Source of the DNA: Oreocharis arfaki | Lineage: Eukaryota > Chordata > Aves > Passeriformes > Paramythiidae | Reading direction: 5' to 3' | Assembly (NCBI GenBank): GCA_013398015.1 | Contig: VZRR01009915.1 | Coordinates: 54,937-118,936 of the forward strand | DNA length: 64,000 nucleotides | Shown here: positions 13,097 through 25,479 of the stretch, piece after piece | Position numbering within the stretch: position 1 is the first letter of the stretch | Layout of the letters: every line of letters begins with the position of its first letter | Program-made: the position numbers and the translations under genes | Notes under the pieces: generated by a model | Databases searched by the model: none | Seen by the model: only the letters and a program-made list of their open reading frames with translations | Told to the model about the DNA's origin: nothing

Positions 13097-16000
13097 AACG
13101 GAAAAACTCATACAGGATAAAAACAAGTCTTGTCGAATTATTTTGTGTCTTTATTGATAATTTATATTATGACTACTAAAACCCCAGATCTACATGCTTT
13201 TCAAAATGGGAAGAATGAAACACTTTTGAAAGAATTAATGCCTCTTTCTATAATTTCAGAACAGTAATTTGGGGGGAAGAAGAACGAGAAAACAAAAATC
13301 CCATTCCTTGATCATCCCAGGTTAGTCATAACTACATTAGAGTTTGCATAAAATGAGATGATGCCCTTTGCCCAGAACCTGCAGATGGTGTGCACGCATC
13401 AACAAACACTTGGAATTATCCAGCATTTACTAAACAGGTTGAGACAATGCTGATCTGGAGTCATGTAAGAAAGACTAGACACCATAGATTAAAATACTTC
13501 ATCTAAAATTATTTTGTCTACAGCACATATTTTAATGTTTGTTGAAAGCCAAGTGTATTTTTGCTGTACTGTGTATATGGCAGCCTAAATCATGTCATTA
13601 AGCTCTTATTTGTTATTACTGCAGGATAAAGTCAAATGACCAAACCTTTAAAGTAAAAAACTACTTTTAACTTCATCCTCCTAAAATTATCATCTTTCAG
13701 GACCTAGCAGAGAAACTGAAAACACCATTGATGCTGTTAACATCCTGATTCAAACTTTTGTGGAGCTGGATAGATATCCACTATCATATTATCACATTTT
13801 AAAGAACTATCATCATCTGAAACCTTTAAACTGCTGTTAAAACCTTAACCTAGCCTAAGGTTAAAAATATTAAGTACCACTACGTACTAGCTCTGCAGAA
13901 TCTTCTCTTTCACCTAACAGGAAAATATCATTGTGATGTTACCTAATTTTTCACCCCATCCCCATCCTGTTGTTGGTACGCCAGCATGCTGGAAAATTAA
14001 CCTCAGCAAACGCAATGAAGTTAGATACTGGATACTGGCTTACTTAGCGTCTCTCACAAGCTTCCTCTACTACACCCAGCATCTGAATTACAAACATAGT
14101 AAATCATTCCTGTGACATCTGCTCGGCAGAACTCAAGTAAACAGAAAGAAAAAGGAGAGTATCTTTGAGACACCACAGCTGTAGAAGTAGAATATACCTC
14201 TTTTGCTGTTCTTTCGTGGGCATCTTGTAAGCTGGGCTGAAATGAGCCTTGCTATACACAGATAGCAGATTTTGATTTTGCGTATTGCATGGACAGGATC
14301 TGGCAATGTTTTAAAAGGGAAATGTTGACATACTGCCACAGAGCTATTTAAAGTCACTTTACCATGCACTGAAAATCTGACATACTCTTCTTTTTGGGTT
14401 TGACACAATGCCTGACATCTAGATTTTTGGAATCAGAAACTATGATGGAAAAACATTTTTTAAAAAAGCAACACTAAAAGCAAACAACCACTTGTAAAAG
14501 ATAAAAAAATAGCCATGGCTGTGATAATGTCAGCAGTGAAGGTTAACCTTTAACTACAGCTGTCTGGTGAGCTTGCGTTTCTCTTTGTTGAACCAGCATG
14601 CAGGGCTGGCATTCCATATTGTCTGTAACACTACACTGCTGGGATACGATTAGCTACTTATGGGCATGTAATTTGCAGTGTGCAGCTCCACTGACCACAA
14701 GGAAGTGTGTTCTAAACTTACCACAATACACAATGAGAAACAGATCTTTAACAGCCAGCAAGCAAACTCACCGGCTGCAGCCTTTTTTTGCAAGAAGGTG
14801 TCAATCATAATGAGCCAGGGCTTGTCTGATAATATGAGGAAGAGCTGAGAATATGAGGAAGAGCTGAATGACACCACTAAAAAAAGCCAGTTAATTGGTG
14901 TAATGTTTATATACATAATTTCTTCAGACCTACCATGAGAAACAGAATTTGAAGAAGCATTGTCCAAAGAATGAAACAGATCTTTGGTGTATATTTTTAC
15001 CTGGATGGCTCCAGTGGAGAGGAGCAGTGGCAGAAGAGAGAACTGGCTTCCAAAACATGCACTGTATTTAGATGCCAAGAATAAGCACTGTGCAAATGCA
15101 TTGCATGTGAAAGCAAATCACAGCCAGTTAAGACTTCACAATAGGTGAAAAAAGTAGCATTACATCTGAAATATTGAAATCTCAGTAATTAATACCTTTG
15201 CCAATGAATGCAACCAGCGATCTAGATTATTTTGTCTGGCTATTGGTTAAAGAAATGCTCAATATACTTCGATCCCTTCGAAGGCTACAAAACATCCTGC
15301 TAGCTTTCATAGCATATTCATTTTTACAAATAAAAGTTCTTACTACCTCAAAAATCAAGTCTAGTTTCCTTGAATGAGGTTTGTATCTTCACCATGTTCA
15401 CTCTGGAAGCATGCCAAACTCTTCAAAATAACAAACCCATCAGTTTATTTTTGCCAAAATAAAAGCAGATATAAACTTTTTTATTACCAGAGAAAAAAGT
15501 TCCATTCTGAACTATGAAGCATCCACTGAAATGAATGGAAATATTACTCATAATTTAAGTTTTAAACCAGTAATGTCCTATTTTAACAGATACTGTCTTA
15601 ACATTGAATACAGATGCACAGACTTCTGCAACAGCAGATCTCACAGGAACACTGTCAAGAGCAATCACAGGCATCTTGCAAGCTTTCACACTTTCATGCT
15701 CAGTCTAAAGGCTGTCAAAGGAATGATGATGTGCATCATGCCAAACATAGTGGGTTTATAATTATTCAATTAAAAGGGTTAGTGATTTGTACAGGGTAAA
15801 TGTTACAAAGACAGTTGTACAAAATATTTCGTGATCAAAAGACAGTCTACCACTAAAATATGCATGGGAAGCAAAGCAAACAAAACCTCAACTTCAGCAC
15901 TACACACCGCTATGCTACACAGTTACTTTTTAACAAGAAGGCCATGAAAAGGGAAAAAAATATTTCAGTTGTAACTCCTTTGCAATTCCAAATTATCTTT

Positions 16001-16392
16001 CTTTTTAGAAAAATATATAAAAATTTAAATAGTTTAAACAGCATTCACACACTTGCATAGTCACAGACCACTGCTGGTTCCCGGCTCATTTGTGAGACCT
16101 TCTAACACTTTCTGGAAAGAAAAGGCTTTTAGGAAAGTAAATGCAGCCTAATCATTTGTACTTCTCTTGTTGTACTGTAGTTGTACTATACTCAGGTATA
16201 GAAGGTAGAAGAGGGAAAAGATAACCACGGGTCCCCACCATGCATGCACAGCCTGTCACTGGGCACCAAGGGTCGTTGCCACTGCTTCAGCTGGGTAGAC
16301 CTGGTCCTCACACAGGCACATCTAGCCAGGGCTATCAGTGTCAAACTCCTTGCATTTGACGCAAGCATGGCAGACATGGATTTAATTCCTAC
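13097..16392. other. BBOX1 intron sequence
   Basis: The exon 2-proximal part of the 11.3-kb intron. Nothing recognised except the short duplication near 14.83 kb. Confidence 0.6.
14828..14867. repeat. 19-bp direct duplication
   Basis: 'aatatgaggaagagctga' occurs twice in succession in a BBOX1 intron. Confidence 0.85.
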
Positions 16393-16507
16393 CTGGTAAA
16401 AATAAATCTTCTCGCATTACAGCTCTGGCTTCTTCCGAGAAGCATCGTTTTTTCAACCACTCAGCTTCATACACACTTGTGTGTTCATCAGGCCATGTAA
16501 TACAGAT
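16393..16507 (-). CDS. BBOX1: BBOX1 second coding exon
   Basis: This 115-nt exon has no start codon of its own and lies between an AG acceptor (16508-16509) and a GT donor (16391-16392). It reads ICITWPDEHTSVYEAEWL and continues to DLFLP, plus the first base of a Glu codon. The segment matches the vertebrate BBOX1 stretch around ITWPDEH. The histidine, residue 83 here and His82 in human, would complete the zinc site begun by the three cysteines of the previous exon. The one-residue offset comes from an extra residue just before DRKK. Joining phase 0 on the left and phase 1 on the right keeps the frame open through the next exon. The intron to the previous exon is about 1.65 kb. Confidence 0.92.
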
Positions 16508-18160
16508 CTTTCAACACAAAGGAAAAGGTGAGTTTAGAAAAAAAAATTAAAAAACATCACCTAGAACAAAAACAAAAACCCTTAGAAACTGCAGAAATTG
16601 TAATACTTAGATCAATAATATCAGAGTTAAGCTTTCCCTGAAGCATGATAGCAAACAGGTAATGAAAACTCAACCTGAACAGCATTCAAATTCTGACACT
16701 TTTCATAAATGTTCATTTTTATTTCAACCCATGACCAAATTTGCTGGTTTGTGTGGACTGTTTCCACTGTGGGAGCTGCACTTAATAGCAAGAAGGGAAT
16801 TGTAAAAACTGGCACCTATCACTGGGGAAAGCACTTCACCCCAACTCAGAACAGCAAAAATTTCTTGCAAAACACTGACAGCTTGTGAGAAAATAAAAAG
16901 AACAAGACAGACAAAGACCTTGTGCTAGGAGGGAAATCTGTCTCCTACTTTTGAAAAGTCTTCCCTCTATCAACCGAATTTTTTTAAAGTGTTCAGTTTT
17001 TCAATTCCTGGAAAGAACAGGGAAAGAAAGCATATGGCTTTGCTTGTCATGAACTGAAAGAACTCAGTCCAGCACAGACCCTTAGCTAAATTTTTAAGGC
17101 GGATGAGTATGTATCAATTCCCAATTCACATGATTCTACTCGTTCACATGATGGTAAAACACCAGTACCATTTTAGTATCAGTGCTGTGCTTTCATCAGT
17201 TTCTCAATATAAGAGGAAGCAGACAATTCCTAATTTGCCTAATCAAATAATGAATTTACATTGCATTAATTTTGTCTACAATCAACTCGGGAGCCCAGAA
17301 TTCCTCAACAGAAACCTTTACCCTGTGGCTGAGACACTCCCACATGGGTCAGCCTCTGCAAACTGCCCCTAAAGCAAGACTGCCTCAGCTGCCCCAGGGT
17401 TGACTGCTGCATATTCAATATGCTTAGAACATCTCTAAGTGTAAAATGAAGGAAATTAGTTTGCCAAAGGAGCCATGTACTACTTTTAACGAAACATAAA
17501 AATCTAAATAATATATTAGGTTTTTATATATCAGGAAAGATTGAAATTCATAAAGAGCGCAGCTCCTATCCTCTCTTGCTCAATAACCTTCCCTTTTCCA
17601 GGAAGAAATGTTAATGTAGATAGGTAGACAGGGATACAGACATTAAGCCAATTCTGATTATTGGATTCAACTTTGGTTTGAGTCTTCACTCCAAGATGAA
17701 GTTTATGTTACATTGAAAATTTGCTAATGAGCTAATATTTTTGTTACGGATTAAGGTCATCATCGTTTTGCCATTTGTTTTTCATATTTTCAAGCTATTT
17801 ACTTAAAGAATAAAGAGAGGAAAAAGTGTAATTAAATGTACGAGAAATGTCTATATTTTCAACAACTAGTGATGAAGATGCATATGGTAGAATTTTTAAA
17901 AGCATTATTATATTATAAAAGCTGAAGCCAGGGTTTATGCAGCCTCTGCATGACATCTATAAAGTGAAGTTTCATACGAAGGTAGAAAGATCTGAGTTGC
18001 CCAAATTGTGATTTTCTCTAAAAGCTTTGCAAATACCTGGTAAGGTTTGCAAATAAGCAAACCGTGATTAGAGTATAATTTGGAATTGTCTCGAATTTAG
18101 ATTAATAAGCATTGTTAGACAAGTTTCACGAGAAGGTGAATGATGGTCTGCTTCAAATAC
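16508..18160. other. BBOX1 intron between coding exons 1 and 2
   Basis: A 1.65-kb intron with a GT donor (18159-18160) and AG acceptor (16508-16509) on the minus strand. AT-rich, no repeat recognised. Confidence 0.85.
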
Positions 18161-18382
18161 CTTTTTTCTATCTGTCAGTGCAACCTGCTTCACCACGATG
18201 TTGACATCCAGATCCTCGAAGAGCAGCCTGCGCGCTCCGGCGGAGGGCAGGAAGCAGAGGAGACACTGGCAGTTGTCCCTCAGCCAGACGCAGGGGTAGC
18301 TGCTCTCACTTCCGTCCTCCCACTCCACGCAGACGAAATGGCCCTCGTCTGAAGCTTCCACCTTCTGTATCCCCGGGCTCAT
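18161..18382 (-). CDS. BBOX1: BBOX1 first coding exon (gamma-butyrobetaine dioxygenase N-terminus)
   Basis: This exon encodes the first 74 residues of gamma-butyrobetaine dioxygenase, the Fe(II)/2-oxoglutarate enzyme that hydroxylates gamma-butyrobetaine to L-carnitine in the cytosol. The translation begins MSPGIQKVEASD and contains VWLRDNCQCLLC. Cys38, Cys40 and Cys43 fall at the same positions as the N-terminal zinc-binding cysteines of the human enzyme. I chose the ATG at 18380-18382 because it aligns with the human start and has A at -3. The open frame continues upstream but with no earlier ATG. The exon ends after DRKK at a GT donor (18159-18160) in phase 0, and the next exon is at 16393-16507. 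Upstream sequence is GC-rich with promoter-like motifs. Identity rests on recalled similarity to the human protein and on the exact fit of three exons. Confidence 0.93.
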
Positions 18383-18565
18383 TCTGAGCTGCTGGGCGGC
18401 GTGTAGCCCCGGCACACCACGCCGACTAGAAGGCTGAGTACTCCCAATGAGCGAGCTCCCGCCCTTCTGCACCGGCAGCAGACAACACACCCGGCCGCTA
18501 GGGACTCCTGTCCTCAGCAAGGCGTTAGTCACCGCCCTCCACCTTTTGAGCTGTATATTGAAAAC
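18383..18565 (-). promoter_or_regulatory. candidate BBOX1 proximal promoter / 5' UTR
   Basis: The 180 bases upstream of the BBOX1 ATG are much richer in GC and CpG than the flanks. A CCAAT box (18444-18448, reversed relative to the gene) lies 9 bases from a GC box (18458-18464, GGGCGGG on the minus strand). That arrangement is typical of TATA-less promoters. Alternatively, the CAG directly before the A preceding the ATG could be a splice acceptor, making this intronic sequence upstream of exon 2. The preceding bases are not pyrimidine-rich, which weakly favours the promoter reading. Confidence 0.4.
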
Positions 18566-18699
18566 GTCAGAGGGAGTACGCCGTCATGAAGTTCCTAAAA
18601 CAATATGAAGAGCAGCTTATTACTGAAGAAGTCAGTACTGCAAAAGGACAGTGTTACAATGATTCCCTCCTCCCTTCCAACTACCTAGACTTCAACAAT

Positions 18700-19250
18700 A
18701 TTCATTGTATGTTGCTTACAGATGGTGTACTCAGACACATCTATTAAAAAACCGCTTCAATTTGATCCATCATCTTGGCCGTCTTTTGTTTCTACTCCCT
18801 GCGACCAGACATTATGCCACACCCCTAAACCTCTCCTCCTCTCCCCTTAGTTGTGGGGGAGCATGTGCAAACCTGGCCTCAGCAAACGAGCCTGTGAGAT
18901 ATGACATCCCGCACCCTGAACCCAGGCAGAGCTGATTTTCAGGACAGATGCTGTGTTTAGCTTTCTTGTCGATACGTTCTTCTCCCTCAGCCTTGTTTAC
19001 TTCTCCCTAGACCTGAGGTAACTGGACAGTAGTGTCACCATTATCTTATCTCATGTTCCCTTAGGCGGTTTAACTCACAGTCCAAAGTTCCAGTCAGGAG
19101 GCATATTCAGGAAGCGGTGGGTTTGGTGGTTGCAGTGTCTTTATACAGTTTTGCCAATAAAGGGCAAGAAGTCCTTCATAACAATGTTTAAACCCTTAAC
19201 CGTCACATTTCAGTCTCTCACAAAAAGACACCTTGAAATGAATTCCACAA
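18700..19250. other. GC-richer block of unknown origin, LTR-like
   Basis: Composition differs from the flanks. The plus strand has CCAATAAA (19155-19163) and the minus strand a TATAAAG-like motif near 19143. These motifs suggest an old LTR or other retroviral debris, but no TG/CA ends or target duplications could be paired. It lies just upstream of the BBOX1 proximal promoter, so regulatory DNA is the alternative. Confidence 0.3.
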
Positions 19251-19664
19251 ACCAAACGCAGGAACTACTACCAACCACGTTCAAAACCTAAAGCTTGAAA
19301 GTATATATGCCATAATCCCTGCTGTGGATACTATGGAATAAAAAACACAGGATCCACTTCCCTGCAACGAAAAGCTTTGTAAACATGACTTTAGCAACAG
19401 AAACAGAGTTCTGTTAAGAGTTCCTTTCTCCTTTCACAGCCAGACTGCTTTCTATAGATATACTCTTATTTAGAGCCAGCTGCATACTGTACTGCAGAAA
19501 GAAGATGTATCCAGATCCTAAAATTAGAAAAGTTCTGGTCTAATGTTTTCATTATTCAGAAAAATTCAGGGGAGGCTCCCTGAATCAGTAAGTCATTACA
19601 AACATAACAGACTTTATCAACTTGAAATATTGCATATTTATTAAGTATCTTTTCTTTTTGTTCT

Positions 19665-20064
19665 TGTTAGAAATGAACTGACTTTTTTTAATTTAATGAG
19701 GACAATGTCGTCGAAGCAAAAGCAAACTGTTCATTAGTTAAGAGTCGGCTAACTCGGCAACGTCCCACCCTCCCCCGGAGCCGAGAACATACACACCCTC
19801 CACCAAAATGGCTCATTTTATATCCTTTCCCGGCCGGGGCGGTGCCTGTCCCCTTTCCCATTGGCTGGGTACTCGAGAACTAANCCCCGTCATCCCACTT
19901 CCCTCTCAGTCAAGTCTTCAACCCTGCCCCTCTCCTAGCTCACAGCAACACCCAACCCACCAGAACAAATTCAAACCAAAACCAACAACACTTAGAATCA
20001 GTAACTTTAATTATTTAACCTAGTAACCTTTCGGCTTCAGCAAAATAATCACCCATCTCTCACA
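19665..20064 (-). mobile_element. 400-bp LTR, minus orientation, upstream of BBOX1
   Basis: The ends form an imperfect inverted repeat (TGTTAGAAAT on the plus strand, TGTGAGAGAT on the minus strand) flanked by GTTCT and ATTCT, a 5-bp duplication with one mismatch. Read on the minus strand it has a CCAAT box (19860-19864) about 38 bases before TATAAAA (19816-19822), the layout of a retroviral promoter. That promoter points toward BBOX1, whose start is about 1.3 kb away. An ambiguous base lies at 19884. No internal retroviral genes are present. Confidence 0.68.
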
Positions 20065-21723
20065 ATTCTTAATTTCACAGGGCAAAATATTGATGCTACC
20101 AGGACCAAAGTGTCGCCAGTTGTCTTTGTGCACAAAAAATGTCCTGGGTGTCAGTATTTTGACTCACAAAGGCCTACTGGGGTTATGAGATTTTAAAAAA
20201 ATATTTTCCTTTGCCACAGTTTAGAACCAGGTTACACAGGATCCCTGGGTCTTCACTTGTTTTTATTTCATTTGATTGAGTATAGCAAAGCAGAATAAAG
20301 GTATTTTTCTTTCTTGCATTTGTGGATAGTAGTCTCATTGGAACCCAGTAATTACTAACCCTCACCTGCAATGCAGTACAGCTAGTTTTGTGCCTGCAGC
20401 CTTAAGACATCTGTTATCCAAAACTGGGTTTATATCCAGATTGAATATATTTTCTTTTATACAAATGTGTACGTAAATATACACATGTCAATATATATGT
20501 GTGTATTTCTACCATTCTGCAATTTTCCTTTGAACTGTAAAAATATTTATACTGCAAGACTACAGTGTCCTTCTGAGATTTCTTGGACCAAGTTTTATTA
20601 TGTATGACTGCAAAGTTATGTTTTAGGGTTTAAAAAAAAAAAAAAAAAGACCATTTCAACATGCCATAAACTTTTGCTACATCTGTACTCATTTCAGGAT
20701 AGTTCTCTGTTCAAGGTTAGCAGTTTACCTGATGGTAATGAGTTGCATTGCCTGACACCTGGACAATGCTGAATTGTCTAGCACAAAGCATGGTACTCAT
20801 ATCCACTTGAATTTAAGCACCTGAGCAACAGAAATGGTTGGATCAAATTATTCAACCCATCTTTCAATGTATAAGGAATTCTAGAACAAAGCACTCTTCC
20901 CAGAAGCAACCACCCAGTTCCTTTGGGGGCAAGGATGCTTTTCTCTGTGTACTAAATATAGTAGGTACTCCTGTAGGTATCTGCTTAAGACAGGACTATG
21001 AGAACCAGAATTTGCTTTAGAAGTTTAAGGCCATCAGGAAGCTTCTCCAGCTTACTGAATGGGGGAAGTAGGAGAAATCTAAAGGTCTGGATATATATAT
21101 TAAACCCAACTAAGTATTTAATGTCAAAGTTTCTCCATAATGTATTTCATATATTCATTACATTCATCTATCCAGTAATCCACATACTGGTTTTGTACAC
21201 AAATTTCTCATCTTATATAAGTGGATTGCCAAATAATTTTAGTATTGTTCACATGCTTAGTGTTTAACCTAAGCAAAGGTTAAACAAAGGAAAGTCCTCT
21301 TCTTTAACTTTAGCATGTTGGTTATAACTACCTGGATTTTGTATATGGACATTCTATAAATATTCTTCTTCAAAATGTCAATACAAGGAAATGGAAAAAA
21401 TATTAAGCCTTTATTTTCTGAATGTCTCAAAGGGAAGATTCATCACTAAATTTGTGAATGTGAAGCTTGCCAGATTTAAAGGGCTTCTAGACATCTCCTA
21501 TTTTACCATTCAATTGAGAAATCTAAACTTGCTTCTAAGAGATTCCAAATACATTAGTGGTAATAGAAAATCACATTTTTTGTGGCAAGAAACTGAGGTG
21601 AGTTTATTGTCTATCACAAATGTCACTTAACTGGTATTTGTTCATCTGGTAGTAGGTAATTTAGTCACACAAAATGCATGTCAAGCTGTGAAGTGGCAAT
21701 TTAATTTTGATTTGCCTCAACAC
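20065..21723. other. AT-rich non-coding sequence
   Basis: Between two LTRs. Contains the poly(A) run near 20.64 kb and otherwise nothing recognised. Confidence 0.5.
20630..20650. repeat. poly(A) run
   Basis: About 18 consecutive A residues; no retroposed gene was recognised upstream. Confidence 0.9.
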
Positions 21724-22854
21724 TGATTGTCAGAGGCATGTGGGGGAGGGTTGTACATGTGCCGCTTGCAGGAAACAACTAAGAGAAGATGGGGGAAAGC
21801 CTTGTCTCTGGGGGGACTTCTGGCAACCGTTTCATGCCTCACATAGGAGAGGGAGTCAGCAGGGGAACACCAGAGAGACTGTACCCTCCAGAGAGGTTCT
21901 CCAATCAGATGGCAAACGGTCTCCACCAATGGACTGCAGTGGAAGGCTGGACTGGGCCAATGGCCTCCTGTCAGCAGGCGGATTTTAGAGGAGCCAGGGG
22001 GGCACAAAAATAACTGCGTCACAATTTCTGGGGTTTTTTAGCTTTGGCTTTTTGAGTCTTGTCTTTTTGAGGCTTTTTTGAGTCAGGGCTTTTTGAGTCT
22101 TGTGTTTTTGCTTTGGCTCAAGCCTGCTGAGGTCTGCTTTTTGCCCTGGCCCTAGCCTGGTTTTTGTCCCTTTTGCCCTGGCTCCAGCCTGCCTTTTGGC
22201 TTTTCTGCCCTCTCTGGCCCGTGTTCATCCTCGCGTACTCGCCCTCCCTCTCGCTGGGACACTGGCTGACCTCTGAGCCTTGTGTGTAGCGTGTGTCCTA
22301 CCCTACCTCTTTGCCCGCCCCAGCCACCGCCTGTTCTCCCTCCCTGTGTCCCTGACCGACGCCCTGCCTGCTTCGTAACCGTGTTCCTGCCTGACCCACC
22401 GGCACCCAATCCTGCCTGCCTCCGATCCAGCCCATTGCTGCGATCACCACCACGATCCTCTCCACGGTCGCGCACCTCCTGCCCGATCCCCAGTCACCGC
22501 GTGTCTGGCCGCCCGTCGCCGCGGGAGCCGTGCCTGTGGAGCCGCGCCTCTCCCGAGAGCCGCGCAGGCTCTCCAGCAGGCAGCATGCACGCACTCTCTA
22601 CCGCTTGGACATCGACTCACTCCCTACCCCTCTGGTGGTAACGCTCGCTTTTTCTCTCTGTCTCCACCCTTTGTCTCCCCACCCATCCTTTTCCATTTTC
22701 CTTCCTTATTTTCTGTCTTTTCTAGTCCTCTTTAGGGCAACTTTTGTTCGTTACCAATAAACGGTTCACAGATACAGTGTTGTCTTGTTTTACTTAATTT
22801 CATCCTAGACCATCTGTTTTAAAAGAACTCCTCACAGGACCCCACAGTGGAACG
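21724..22854 (+). mobile_element. large C-rich LTR (about 1.13 kb)
   Basis: A composition-shifted block flanked on both sides by CAACAC (21718-21723 and 22855-22860), a 6-bp target duplication. It starts TG and ends CG, where CA would be expected. The centre contains repeated CTTTTTGAGTC-like units (22040-22110) and a very C-rich stretch (22140-22600). AATAAA at 22756-22761 is followed by GT-rich sequence, marking a poly(A) site in plus orientation. Open frames inside are composition artefacts. Probably a solo LTR; the termini are less certain than for other elements here. Confidence 0.65.
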
Positions 22855-22860
22855 CAACAC

Positions 22861-25479
22861 AAGCAGAATGTCTTCTAATTCCGTGACAGCAGGTTTTATA
22901 AATGCTTTGGAACAAAAGGTTAACCTAAAAGAAACAGATGCAACCAATCCTCACAGGCACAATTTCCAGATTAAAAATAAAATGTGGGAGCTACTGAGGT
23001 GAGATACATTTAATTTAAGTTACAATGGAAAAGGCTGTAAGCCAATGGAAATTTTCACCTTTGCTTGGATGTTAGAGGTTTTTACGGCTGTGTTCAACTC
23101 ACCTAACTTCAGACATGTAGTATCATGACTTACAACCAAACATCAGACAGACCAGCTCCAACACTCCTAAATAACAGGCATATTTGGATCATAGTTCAGC
23201 CAACCTTTTCAGAAACCTACTTTAGGAGGAGACAAACCAAACTCCTTTTCCTCTCCACTGAGTACAAAGAGAGCCTCAGTGACTAGCTCCAACATGGATG
23301 TTCACATTACTTACATTTCAGCAAGACTACTTTTCATGGCATTAATTTTATGATTCACGGATGCTTTTATTTACTGACACCCTTTGCTATGTACAATTCA
23401 CTAAACACTAAACTGCTGAGAGAATCACAAACAGTCCCAGCCCTAGACTTTACTGGTGACATAGAGAAAGCCTACACTGCTGTTAGTGATGCCCCTGTTC
23501 CACAAGGCTGTAGTTTTTGGTGTCATCAGACAAACCAATTGTTAGTCATAAAGTACTCTCTTGAAATATTTTCAGTCCTAAGAGCCAGAATCTGAAAAAG
23601 CTGCTGCATCTCACAGAGAGAGGGGAGGATCTCCTTCACAGGCTGCAACAGGAGCATTCAATATCTTCAGGACAGAAAATTATTCCACTGGACTCTTTGC
23701 AATATTAAGAAAAATCATTATATGTGGCTTTTAAAATATGTGAATCTACTTGGTTCACTGCCCCAAACATATTCAGCTCTTTCATTTACATCTACTTACT
23801 GAAGTCCAAGAACTTGTAATTGCATACCACCACTGTTAATTAGGAGAGAATTGGGCACTCAGGCTTTGGTATTATTCAGTTTGCTGGTTATGCAAGAGGA
23901 AGTGTGAAAATTATTACAGCAAAAAGATTTCCCTTGTGGTACAGTTAAGCATTTATTATTTAAATACACTGTAGTGTTTGCATTAAACTTCTGTTTCTGT
24001 CTTCAGTGTAAAGCAATTCTTCGGGTTGCTCACCTGCCAAGAGAAATCCCATAACAATAACAAGGCTGTTTGTTATTTCGCTTGAGTTATTCATATCATA
24101 GTGTTACTGTTAAAATGAAAACCCAGTTCAGAGTGACTAAAAATATTTGCTACAAAATGCCTTCTGGATGTTTTTCTACTTAGATACACAAATTGAGTAG
24201 ATCTGCAAGTCTGTTTTTTGTCCCATACACACAGCACCAGAGCAGAAGCTTCTCCTTTCAAGAAGATTTTTTCTGATCTGCATCAGTGGAGTGTTAAGAG
24301 TATTCTGGGTTGTTCTGCACAGAGGCCACCAAGCATGTCTTCACTGGTCTACTTCAATAAAGCATTTCACCACAACCAAGGATTTGTCACTACTTGTACT
24401 ACAGTGCTCAATCTTCCTAGGTGGGACCAGTGTGCCAAGTGATTGTCAGGCACATAGTACTCCCTTTCTCAGCTGCACCATATTGCAAGACACAATATCT
24501 AGTCTCTCTGACTGTCCCTGGCCTAATGGTAGTAAGGACACAAAAGAATCAGATATAGAAACCCTAACTCCATCAGTAGTACAATAGTGGAAAATAGGAA
24601 ATCAAATGTTTCGTACTGGGAATGAGACCTATAGGGTATGCAGAGACAATGACTATAAATGGCTTCTTAAAGGATGGTTTAGTTCCTGTTTTCAAGCAAT
24701 ATTAATGCCTCCCCTCAGGGTACTTTGGCAAAATCCACAATAAGAGTTAGGGCCAAAAGAACATTTTCCACCCAGGGAATGCAGGATGATCTGCAACGTA
24801 CCCCTTTGATTTCAGAAAGCAAAAGATTATGGTTCACACTATGCCCCATGTGCACTACCTTGTCCTGTGAGTTTATATAAACAAGCTAAATAGATTATTA
24901 GAAGTGGCAAATGATACTATTTAAGTATTAAATAGCACATCCTAACAAATATGAATGGTGGTTCTACAGAACCGCAAGACCTTAGGTTGTCTGCTTGCTA
25001 GCCAAGGAGGAACATGTGTTGTTATAGGACAGGAGTGTTGCACTTAAATCAATTATAGGTTTGAAGTCTAACAGTCAGGAATCACCTCAATAGAAAGAGC
25101 AGAAGAGTGGCACAAAGAGAAAATTTATTCTTGATGAGATTGGCTTACTTCATGGCTACCAAATTGGAGACTGCTACAAAACGCTTTTGTGGCAGTCATT
25201 GTAATCATTGTAGTGTGTGTACTTGCTTGTATTATGATTCAATGTGATAGTTTTAACACTTTGTGCAGGAAAATGAAGCATTGAAATTTGCCTAAAAGAG
25301 ACATAGTATCAAGAAAACAGGGTACTTGACAGCTTGACAGACAACAGAAATTTTCAATTCCCGTTGAAGTTGCTAAATAGAGCCTAAAGACTAACTAGCA
25401 AAATAGATAGAAGAATGTTAAAGTAGACACACAGGATGCTCAACATAGCTGGAAAAGTAGATAAGCAGATAATGAAGAA
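22861..25479. other. non-coding sequence
   Basis: No gene, CR1 or bounded LTR recognised. Short ORFs here look random. Confidence 0.5.

Noticed and set aside
18383..18532. N-terminal extension of BBOX1 by 50 residues
   Set aside because: The frame is open but its first codon is GTG and there is no upstream ATG. The ATG at 18380-18382 aligns with the known start.
22152..22760. Overlapping proline- and arginine-rich ORFs on both strands
   Set aside because: They lie within the C-rich LTR and reflect its composition.
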